Shown here one piece after another: positions 55,021 through 64,000 of a stretch of DNA of 64,000 nt. The position numbers and the translations under genes are program-made. Position 1 is the first letter of the stretch. Every line of letters starts with the position of its first letter. This DNA comes from Bigelowiella natans CCMP2755 (taxonomy: Eukaryota; Cercozoa; Chlorarachniophyceae). Below the pieces are notes generated by a model. That model did no database searches and had not been told where the DNA came from. It was given only the letters and a program-made list of their open reading frames with translations. The stretch covers positions 99,501-163,500 of the forward strand of contig ADNK01000544.1 of assembly GCA_000320545.1 (NCBI GenBank), written 5' to 3'.

Positions 55021-56230
55021 TGTGTGTGTATAGTGGTATTATGTTTCCTTTCCTGTCGTTGTTGTTGTTGTTGTTTTTGTTGTTGTTGTTGTTATTTCAT
55101 AATACCACTGTGGTTCGAGTCCTTGGGCCTATTATCTTCACGGTCACATCCGTAATACCAAAGCACTGACAACATTAATGAGCAAAATAGTCATGCTATT
55201 GCCGCTACTGGTGCTGGTGTTGATACAATAGACGTGAAGAGAGATTAAATTCACTCGAACAAAAGTTGGATGATGGTATTGGAAGTGAGTAAGGTTGTCT
55301 CTAACATACTTGCATGCTATTATTTCGGATTTTCTAATACAACATGGCTCATACCTTATTTTTATTATTATATCAGATAGAACAAACACCTCCATTCAAA
55401 CCCGCAACAAAAACAACAACTCCTACTACTACCTTCAAGACGAGATCTACAACTGGTGCAGCCTGCATCACATTGATTTGAATGTTGGTTTACTCATATC
55501 ACATTTTATGCTAACATCATCATCATGATCATCATCAGATATCTTAATCAAATGATGATGACTACTTCGTGCTTATAGCACCACTCCCTACTCCTCTTCT
55601 TACCGTGACACCATGCATTTCAGGACGTCGCCACATTATCATACGAGTGCCTTGAAACTTGGCTAAGAGAACGATGAAGAAGAAGTATCAAAAGAGAAAA
55701 GTTAGGACATATTGTTCTCTTCGCAATGTTTCTATTTTATTCTCCCTCTCGCCCTCATCATTCATCCATCCATCCATCCATCCTCCCTCCTCTTTGGCAG
55801 CCTGCTTCTTCCAACACCACCGTCACCACGAGCACCAACTCCGATGACACTCCCCAATTCAAGATTAACAGACAGATATCGGTACACACACACACACACA
55901 CACACAATATATATATATATATATATATATGTACGCATAAAGATATTGATATATGTGGTTGTTTTTTCACCTCGAATCTCTTTATCGTAGATAGTGCGTC
56001 CTTGGTAGAGCGGCACAAACATCAGGTTCTTTAGTAGGTTTACATTGGCTCGATCCTGTCGTTATTATCACCAAACCGACTCAGATATAAGTAGCAGCAG
56101 CATCACAAATAATGATTACTAGTTGGGCAACACCGACTCACCAAAAACCGTATGCATTCACCACCACACCAACACAAGTGGCAAATAGGAACTCCTTTCT
56201 GTTTTTCTTTAATTATTTTTCCTCTCCTAT

Positions 56231-56274
<44 letters not shown>

Positions 56275-56372
56275 ACACACACACTACTTTCCCTCTTTCT
56301 CCATCATCTCAAAAGTATTACGCATACCCTGACGCCTTCTGGACCAGGAGCTTTTCCATACCTATACAACGA

Positions 56373-56403
<31 letters not shown>

Positions 56404-58408
56404 AAGAAACTTATCTTTAACATCTAATCAAGGCTAGCGTGTAGCCCGAATCGTCGTTTTCACACGTACAGTCCAACCTTATCATCATCATTATATCATC
56501 ATCCTCATATTGCTTAGTCCTTGTAGTTCTAATATTTCCTTGCTTACTTACCCCCATCCTGCGTATCCCTTCCCATTTCCGGCGACAAAGAAGTAGCCGT
56601 ACGACATCTTCCGCCCCCCAGGTATAATCTGAATACATAATCATCATCACAATCATCATCATCATCATCATCATCAGCCATAATCGGGATAAAGCGAATG
56701 AAAATAGGAGAATAATTTGAAATGAGTTATCGTCACTAGAGCAGCTGAAGAGGGCGACCAATCACCGTATGCTACGTTTGTACAGAACATGCAAATTTAC
56801 ATTCATGTGTGCATGAGAAGGGGGGGGGGGGGGGGGGATAAGGGGGGAAGAGTAAGGTCCCACCTTATTGAACATTCTGGTCTCAATGTCAACCTAAAAT
56901 GAAAAGAAGTAGTACCCATTTCAGTAGGTATGTATTTAATTTCGTGCGCAGCAGATGGGACAAGTTCCCAGATGCTTTTAGTAGTGATACAGTACTACAT
57001 AACAAAACTTAAACATCATAGAGAGATAATGAATAAAATTGGAAAGGGACTCAGAAAATACTACCTGAATCGGTAGCAATCTTCCCAATTTAGTGGCAAG
57101 TTGTGTTGCCCGCGTATCCTTTTCCCTATCCTATCAAAATATAACATATTTCTTGACATGGTGGTCTCGAAAGGAGGGACAACAACCGTAGCAGCAGCAG
57201 CAACAAGCACCTACATTGTTTTGCCTGTTATCACGACTATCATCCTCCTTTTTTGAGGCCAGGTCATCCAATGGGTACTCTTCCCCACGCATATCTTGAA
57301 CAGCCTACCAAAGAAGAGGAAATATATAAGAACACCCAAAACATGATGAAACCCTATATCGCGAATTATTAAGATGTCGATTGTCAGCTTGCTAACCTTT
57401 TCTGAATTTGGAATCTCTAGGATCTCATTATCTGCTAGCTCGACCTAAAGTAACAAAAGCAGTCAATGCTCCATGAATCTAGTGAACAATGACAAAGTAG
57501 AGGTTGTTCTATTTCTCGTTTATTTTGCATACCGCAGATCTGACGTCTTGCTTTGCAAGCTCGAATAATTCTGGAACCTTCCAGATCGTAGTACAATTAG
57601 TCAATACCAATGATATTGATAATAAAATATGAGGGAAAACCCATAGTTGTATGATGTTGTTAATTTCTCAGAAGCTTACTTGTTCAGGAGGTGGTAAATT
57701 CTCTTCAATACATTGCTTATGGAGTTCCTATCGTAGGACGGTATAGCAGCAGCATTTAAGAACAAACTAGGAAGAAGAATCCCCCTTCCCATATATAATT
57801 TCCAGTGCATATTCCCCGCAAGGTAATTTTAGAATGATTAAGTATGCATTGTTAAGTGAAATACTGACCTTCTTCAGTTTTCCATATTCAAGCATCTCCT
57901 CCAACGTCTCGAAACTAACAGGAGTGTGGAGTTGTTGTGATAAATTTTGAATCATATAAATTATTTTATATTCTCATTTGTACGTACCCAGAAGGCTTGT
58001 GGAAATCCTCGATGACACTGCTGTTATTCCACACCTTAAATGATAACAAATAATATTTATGACATCCTCGCTGTTGCCTCTCACCCTTGTTGAACATTTG
58101 CTTTGCAAAGTGTAAAGTCAATCACATTCAATATCAAAACTCAAATTTTGAATGACGACCTCATCGATTGTCTTCCATTCCCTATTGGGGGTGGCCTTTT
58201 TTTTGGATGGAGTAGGACGCGATCTTCGTGAAAAGCTGCTCGTAGAAAATAGCATTGCCTGCTTCGTCCTCGCCTCAACCACTGTCTGGCGCAAGTATCG
58301 ATGGCATACGGATTGTGTGGAAGATGAAGTATTTGTGGCAACACGGTTTTTTAGAAGCCTTTTGATGATAATCATCGCAGACAGTAGGGGGCGTGGGCTG
58401 GGCCACAC
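53239..58408 (-). CDS. MRPS5: Mitochondrial small-subunit ribosomal protein uS5 (MRPS5) with long extensions, at least 20 exons
   Basis: uS5 helps form the decoding-site side of the small ribosomal subunit. The diagnostic core is KMSYGYFFVAGNGKGYAGWG / YGKAPGPEGVR (56640-56340), then LLKNLMFVPLYQGRTIYDKE (56075), KFQGTRMIMWRRPEMHGVT (55660), AAPVVDLVLKVFVLSDIIIK (55455-55370), matching the S5 domain 1 and domain 2 fold. The N-terminus (MWPSPRPLLSAMIIIKRLLK..., rich in R, S and T) is a likely mitochondrial presequence. It is followed by about 190 residues of helical sequence (WNNSSVIEDFHKPSG, FETLEEMLEYGKLKK). After the core comes a long C-terminal extension: KARGKAVYDPTDTQYEVLTY, IAEIPRKYGVPMMKIPG, a Glu-rich helix and an acidic end (DVDELFPEDDGKD, TGA). 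Introns carry many microsatellites. ATG 58375 is an alternative start. Confidence 0.88.
53671..53731. repeat. Compound microsatellite (TC)n(TG)n
   Basis: This is the reverse complement of the AC-then-AG type. It lies in an intron of the uS5m gene if the donor after MGFE (GTGTTA) is used. A pure (TC)n follows at 53911-53951. Confidence 0.95.
54938..55029. repeat. (TA)n(TG)n microsatellite
   Basis: A TA run passes into a TG run inside a uS5m intron. A GTT run follows at 55058-55093, and a G15 homopolymer lies nearby at 54838-54853. Confidence 0.9.
56236..56285. repeat. (AC)n microsatellite
   Basis: An AC run interrupted once, in a uS5m intron. An AAG run follows at 56371-56408, and a G17 run lies at 56820-56838 in another intron. 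Confidence 0.9.
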
Positions 58409-58648
58409 GCACTAACGCCGAAATATATTTCTTATCAACGACAAGCCGATACACAAGACGCTGGTTACAAACACACTTCTAGTCCTACTTCTCCATTTTT
58501 TCATATTTTATGATGTCGTATGTTGTGATAGCACGATATTCAAGAATTGACCATCTGAGACAATCGATAAATGCGAATTTATAGATAAATTGGGCTCATT
58601 TCCCTAACCAGACTGTGTTTTATATTTACGACTTTTAATACTCTTCAG

Positions 58649-59328
58649 ATTTTAAGAAAACGACATTCATTTCATCATTATTGCCAATTAATCAGAAACA
58701 GCAAAAACGTACGCCTACGAAATTTGCCCCCCTTCGTCAACAACGCCGATCTGAACTTGAATCGGAACGTATTCACGTAATGGCGTCTTTTCTTTCTACC
58801 GGAGAACTTAGTAGGATCAGAAGACTTGCTGGATCCAAGAAAAAATCTGAGAATACTTCAAAATTTAAGGTAGCCAGTTTATGCTGTATCTGTAGTGCCC
58901 TTAAAATAATGCTAATGTTCGTGCTGTAACGATTTGTTATAGGGGAAATCAGATTTAGCCTTAAAGTCTGAATCTCGTTCTAAGAAATGGCCGAATACAC
59001 TTGAAAATTCAAGGGCCAATAAATTAAAAGCAAGACAGGCACGTTTGGATGAGATCGAGGTGTGATGTTCTATTCTACCTCAAAATTGAAGCAAGCACAT
59101 TGACTATATGAAATGAAATATCAGCGCAAACAACAAATTATTGACAAAGAGGAGGCGATTCTGAAAGCGGAAGAGCGGAAGAGGCAGATAGAGCGGGCAC
59201 AAAATATATTGTATAATGCGAGAGACAATGTGAAGCAGTTCAACTCTTCAGTTTTGTACGCCAAATCTTTGAAGGAACAGCAAAAGCAAATTCAGATGAA
59301 AAAGGTTTCATACGCGCGCACTAACGCA

Positions 59329-59373
<45 letters not shown>

Positions 59374-60533
59374 ACAGACAGAGAGAGAGAGGGAGAAGGG
59401 AAGGGCTTGTGGTGCATCTCGGTCTGGGGGCCTTCTGTGATAAATTTTTAAGAAAATGTGCACCAGCTTATCTATTTCTTGAAACACCTTAGGAGCGCAT
59501 TCAGAAGGAAAAGGAAATGGAAGCTATGTATCATAAATTGCAGATGGAAGGTGCAAAGCGTCTCAAGGATAGAGAAGACAAAGAGAAAGAGATGAGGTTA
59601 AAGCAAGCTAAGGATTTTGCGCTGGAGCAGAAAAAGCAATTAGCAGAGTATCACGCACGGGAGGAAGCAAGAAAAGAAGAGGAAAGAGAAATTGGCCGAC
59701 GGGCGCTTGCACTAGCAAAAAAAGTTAAATTAGAAGCGGAAGAAGCTCAAACGGAGAAATTGAGAATGATAGCAGCCAAGAACGTTCAGAGAGTCCACGA
59801 TAATGAACGACTAGAGAAGTACAAAAAGAAGTTGAGAAAAAAGGAAGCTCTTGAGATGAAAAAAATAGAAGATTATGCTAAAATGAAGGAAAAGCAGCTT
59901 GCTCAAAGAAAATGGCAGCAGGCAGAAAATTTTCGTAAGAAGCAAGAAATTCGCCAGAAAATTATTGACGATCAAGGAAAGAGGCTTGCTGAAATAAAGA
60001 AGCAGCAGAAAGCTGTTGAGTTGAAGCAAAATAATGATTCAGAGAAAAAGAGGCTCGAGGAATTGAGGAAGAAAGAAGAAAAGCTAAACAAACTCATGGA
60101 AGACATTAATCGATCTAGGCAACAGCAGTTACGATACAAGCAAAACCGGCGTGAGAAAGAATTAGAGCATGATCAAGCGCTTGCACTGCACACGCGGGAG
60201 AGAGTCAAACAATTGGTTGCGATGGAAAAGGCTGAACGAATGGCAGCTCTCAAAAAGAACAAAGAATATGAAAGTTTCTTAAGAAAGCAAGCAAAAGAAC
60301 GACGAGATCTTCGTGAGAAGGAAGCAAGGCAAACATTTGCTGAAGATAGGGCACGTATCAAGGCGGAAATGGAGGAAAGTCAAGCTCTAGCTAATCACGT
60401 AGCGAAGCTACGTCTTGGAATGATTGATAAAGAGTTGGACACAACTCCACTTGATCGATACGCGCAAAAGCAGAACGTAGGTGCAGGAACCACAAACAGT
60501 GTCGTGGCTTCATCGTGGACAGGGCCGTTGTAA
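58649..60533 (+). CDS. CFAP210: TPH-domain axonemal coiled-coil protein (CFAP210/CCDC173-like; CFAP45 alternative)
   Basis: CFAP210 and CFAP45 are microtubule inner proteins of ciliary doublets with a trichohyalin-plectin-homology coiled coil. The exon at 58944 has KKWPNTLENSRANKLKARQA, like the W-x-N-T-L...KL-x-A-R-K start of CFAP210. The exon at 59125 has IDKEEAILKAEERKRQIERA, then VKQFNSSVLYAKSLKEQQKQ, the hallmark of this family (RVK-x-h-x-S-A-L-L...EVLKEREAQI). The long last exon (59490-60533) is an almost continuous K/E/R/Q/A helix ending GAGTTNSVVASSWTGPL. The first resolved exon enters through an acceptor at 58648 with no ATG in frame before MASFLSTGELSRI, so a short upstream exon with the start codon is probably missing. 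An intron holds (AC)n(AG)n at 59336-59395. Confidence 0.82.
59336..59395. repeat. Compound microsatellite (AC)n...(AG)n in an intron
   Basis: An AC run, a short GACAGACA bridge and an AG run, in the intron before the last exon of the TPH-domain gene. Confidence 0.9.
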
Positions 60534-63500
60534 ACTACAGTGCTGGGCCATGTTCGCATTGATGCACACAGATCCATGCAAACACATGACGTAATTGCAC
60601 TATGAGGAGCGCTTTAATTTTCATTCACATGCAAATCAAAATTGTATTCTATTCATCCGCATTGCTACACAACGACTGCTAAATGCATGCTACGGCTTGA
60701 TCAGCTGCAGCTCAGTGTCTAGAGCAAACGCAAATTGCCGCGTCTGCAGCTCACATCATGCCAGCGCGCTGGTATGTCTGTCTAGTAGACGATCGGATGA
60801 CCATCCGCGCGCACGTGCGTGTCTTGCAGCTGCTAGGTGTGCATGTGTGCTTGCTGTTTGCACATCTGGTTTGCAGCATGCGCTTGGATTGATGTTGTTG
60901 AGCGTGCAGCACATGAGGCAGTCCGTGAAATTGCAAGGTGCACTTGTGACAGACATGCAATGCACAACACAACTGCATCAATCCCTGTGACGAGTGGGTT
61001 TTGAACAAACCATGCTTTGCGCGTGCGGCCTGGCGCGCTCAATCGTTGCAATTGAACATTTGAAGCACACTGGAGCCTGTTTTGGGTTCAAATTTGATTT
61101 TTTTTTCGAATTTCGGCTCAAAAACCTCACTTTTCAACGCCTGCCAGCAGGCAAAAATTGGAAATTTCTCACCACTTTTGGTCAAGCTGGCGCATTTGCA
61201 TTTGCGTGCCACAACTTTTGCAAGCTCATGAGGGTGTGTGCACACTGGCTTCATGGACGTGCGAAGTTTCAGCACACGCACGCAAAAATCACTGGAGCAA
61301 TCACATGTGAACGCATGCACAAAATGGACAAAAATGGGTTTTCACGTGAAGTTGCTGTGACACCGCTCTCAAATGAAAACTGAGCATTCCCATGCACTCA
61401 AACCCGTGCACCTCCTCGGAGACGTTGTGTGTGTGACAAAACCAGCGTCCCATCTGGATTTCGTGCATTTCCAACGAACATGCACTTCACAATTTCACTG
61501 CTGGAGGTGTGGCGTGCGTCAAATGGAAATCCAGAATTCGCAAGGACAGTCCACAACAGCTGTCTTCACTTCGCCCCAAGTTGCTGACAGGCATTTTTCT
61601 GGCATCAATGCACACAGAACTTTCATGTCTTCGAATGCGTGGACCACATGGTGATTGAGTTTGAAGTTGCGGCTGGAAAAAGTCACTGATGTGGGCTTCA
61701 AAATGACCTCACATGTGGATTTGGGCACGAAGAGGTTTTTTGTCTCGTGAGCTTCAGTTGGGTCATTTTCTGGCCTCAGACACGCATGCATGCATCTTCC
61801 TAGCTCATCAAGATGAGCACAAACTGCGTTGCACAGGGCCTCTTCATGGCATTCGGCTTTTTCAAACTGCTTGTGCAACTCTGTTTCAAAACTGTGAAAA
61901 GTGCACATTTCAGACACAATGTGGTTGTGATGCATCAGAAAAGTGTCAAACACCTTGAAACATCACTGTCTGAGTGTTTTTCTTTGTCTGAATCATCTGA
62001 ATCTTCCTCATCGTCAGGCTCAGAGCTTGAAGAAGCAACATCCTCATTCTCCCACTTGCTCTCGTCTGCTCTTCCTGGAGCTGGAAAGTGAGGATTTTCA
62101 CCAGATTCGTCGTCTGTTTCACCAAGCAACTCATTTTCCAGCGAAGTCCATGAGATTTGGTTCACGGGGATGTTTGCTTTGCGCTCAACCCCTTGGAGAG
62201 ATCCACGGCATGCACGGCGAGAGCAGCAAGAGTGGCGGTGAAGAGTGGAAAAGACTTCATCGTCATTGGCAAAAGCACAGCCAGATGATGTGTTCACCTT
62301 CTAGATCTAGCTCTCCATTTGTGACCAGCGCGGCGGACAATTTCCTAGATGCCACTCGCAGATCTAGCAAAAAAAAGTAAAAAAAAAGTAGCGATGAGTC
62401 AGGTTTTTTGGATTCATGTGTCAAAAAACGCAAGTCGTCTTGATCTTTTCTCCAGCATTTTCTGAAATTCCATGCTGCCTGATGATGCATCGCGGATGGC
62501 ACTTCTCAGGCCGCATTTCCAGAATTCCGATCCATTCTGTCAAATGCGACAACGAAAACACGACACATTTGTTGGGCGAAATTGGCATCTGTCTTGAACT
62601 CATTGAATTCTCCTGACACCTCATTCATGTTTTCACCCGGTGACACCGGGCACTTCCTACGATTTCTTCCTGGTGCAGAACTGATCCGTGCAAGCCTCCG
62701 AGTGCTCTTCCCCCCTTCTCCCACCTCTCCCTTCTGCAGGATGCAGATGGATTTGCCGTCCCTGCAAACGATGACAGACTCCATCAGTGCAATTACGCTC
62801 TTCGCGGAGCATCATGGACACCGCATTTCGGACCTGAAGGTCTGCGACGGAGAGGGTGTGACCCAGCTAGCCTGTGGAGCTTTGCAACGATGCTCAATTC
62901 GTGCGTCAATGAACTGCGAACAAAGTCGGTGCATCAAAAGCGGAGAAGCCTCGGGTGTTTTTCCTTGTCTCCCAGTCGACAGCAGAACCCTTCAACACAC
63001 TTCGTTTGCAATTGACTTCAAAGATGTGAGGAAAGCAGAAAGGGCTCTCGAGCTATTAGCAGAGTTCTGGTTTGTTGGCATCATCAATGTGCACGACAGA
63101 AGTGATTGAGGACGTAGGAAAAGAAAAGCAAGTTCACGGCTAGCCAACATGGCGGTAAAAGTTTGTGCGACGCCATGCTAGCTAGCATGTGGGCAATGGC
63201 GCGATGCTCGATCTGCGCTGCATTTTCAATTTTTGCCATCGCATGTCATTTTGTCATTTTCACATTTGAGCAAGATTGTGTTCACAGATGACGCGTGAAG
63301 TATGTGCCTGCTGTGATTTTCACTATGTCATTCCCGCAATTTAGTTCATGGAAGCAGTGGGCAAATTTTCATGTTTCGCGCAATTTTTGCTAAGGCACAC
63401 GTGTCTATATACACATGACGAGCAACAGGCATCATATGAAATTGTGCATATGTTACACAAACGCTGTTGCATGCTAGCATGCTGCACAAAGCTACATCTA

Positions 63501-63536
63501 GATGTATCCCCCGGGATAAATGGGTGCTATGTAGAT
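60534..63536. other. Three-kilobase island of foreign-looking composition with broken ORFs
   Basis: Composition shifts sharply after the TPH gene: many TGCATG, GCAC, CACTTTTG and TTTTTGxxA words, no microsatellites and no clear introns. The minus strand holds a chain of ORFs at 62297-61935, 61953-61519 and 61320-61039. The first carries an acidic Ser/Asp/Glu tract and overlaps the second by 19 nt in another frame, as if one frame had shifted. Plus ORF 62582-63109 (ISAITLFAEHHGHRISDLKV, SFAIDFKDVRKAERALELLA) is 175 codons and protein-like. None is recognised. A degraded large mobile element or viral insertion is possible. Confidence 0.4.
61519..62297 (-). pseudogene. Possible frameshifted ORF of an unknown element
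   Basis: ORF 62297-61935 begins MNTSSGCAFANDDEVFSTLH and ends in an acidic stretch (SSSSEPDDEEDSDDSDKEKH) before a stop at 61935. ORF 61953-61519 starts just before that stop in another frame: FDTFLMHHNHIVSEMCTFHS, then ACLRPENDPTEAHETKNLFV and CLSATWGEVKTAVVDCPCEF. A single-base shift near 61950 would fuse them into about 260 codons. No family is recognised. It may instead be a spliced gene or chance ORFs. Confidence 0.3.
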
Positions 63537-63990
63537 CTACTCATTTCTCATCTCTAATCGTATTCCTGCCCTCCTAAAAATAGCTCGTGGATGAAATCGA
63601 ACCTTGAATATTTCCCATCGCCGCTGAAATTCTGCTTCCCGTTCAGAGGCACTTAAATTTGCCAGTCTATTTGCATAAGCATATGGGTGTATTATTATTT
63701 AAGGGTATCACAGTTCACTGCAATATTCCTGCTAGCTGGACGATGTGTACCTGAAGTATGCTGTCTCAATTTCTTGAAAATCGACAAAGTCAACGATTCC
63801 GTTCCATAGAGCTTCGTCAAGATGATGGCATCGTTGCGATATAAACAGCGAACGTGTATTGAGAATCTGGGAGACCCGTGGCTCCAACGACCATCGTGGC
63901 TCCACGTCGCCGCGTACAGGCCTGAGAATGACAATGCACATAAGAACATATCATAACCAACAGGCACACATACTTATCATCCTTCCACAT
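63537..63990 (-). CDS. Small orphan protein, three exons (possibly 5'-incomplete)
   Basis: ATG 63990 gives MWKDD. A phase-2 splice leads into an exon reading PVRGDVEPRWSLEPRVSQIL, SLFISQRCHHLDEALWNGIV and DFVDFQEIETAYFR (to about 63751). A second phase-2 splice joins LANLSASEREAEFQRRWEIF and VRFHPRAIFRRAGIRLEMRN, with TAG at 63539-63537. The product is about 105 aa, helical and charged. Because the window ends 10 bases upstream, earlier exons cannot be excluded. The family is not recognised. Confidence 0.45.
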
Positions 63991-64000
63991 TATTTATTCC

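Overview
This is nuclear DNA from an intron-rich eukaryote, most likely a single-celled one with a motile flagellum. The evidence is short spliceosomal (GT...AG) introns in nearly every gene, dense di- and trinucleotide microsatellites, and proteins such as ubiquilin, a Rab GTPase, the proteasome regulator PI31, a mitochondrial uS5 and two axonemal proteins (TTC29-like and CFAP210/CFAP45-like). I see no bacterial operons, tRNA, rRNA, CRISPR or insertion sequence. The lineage cannot be fixed by eye; a microalga or other flagellated protist (for example a rhizarian or stramenopile) would fit. Gene models were spliced by hand from reading frame, splice consensus and phase, so weak junctions are marked.

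Layout, left to right. 0.5-2.6 kb (-): PI31, divergent from TTC29-like (+, 3.2-8.0 kb). 8.0-9.2 kb: gene-free, with a retroelement end next to a (TC)n tract. 9.2-12.7 kb (-): beta-propeller-like protein. 13.5-22.3 kb (-): large orphan protein with a Tudor-like N-terminus, possibly one transcription unit with the previous gene. 23.1-23.8 kb (+): small secretory/membrane protein. 24.4-29.1 kb (-): orphan. 30.4-33.8 kb (-): ubiquilin. 35.0-35.8 kb (+): small orphan. 37.0-37.6 kb (-): decayed MMPL/RND transporter. 38.1-40.7 kb (+): ankyrin-repeat protein. 41.5-42.7 kb (-): Rab8/Rab10-type GTPase with an 8-nt microexon. 43.0-46.7 kb (+): PH domain fused to a YiiX/C92-type papain-like domain. 48.1-50.7 kb (-): Q/S-rich disordered protein. 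51.2-51.9 kb (+): single-exon orphan. 52.3-52.9 kb (-): retrotransposon remnant. 53.2-58.4 kb (-): mitochondrial ribosomal protein uS5. 58.6-60.5 kb (+): TPH-domain axonemal protein. 60.5-63.5 kb: odd-composition island with broken ORFs. 63.5-64.0 kb (-): small gene.

Genes fall into themes rather than a pathway: protein turnover (PI31, ubiquilin), flagellar axoneme (TTC29, CFAP210-like), membrane traffic and lipid signalling (Rab, PH-C92), and mitochondrial translation (uS5m). Two structural features stand out. Introns at 9-22 kb and 53-58 kb are loaded with GAT/TAG/AC/AT microsatellites, whereas genes at 38-46 kb have mostly plain AT-rich introns of about 50-110 nt. Several intergenic islands are rich in CTAG and GCATGC words and differ strongly from the genes around them.
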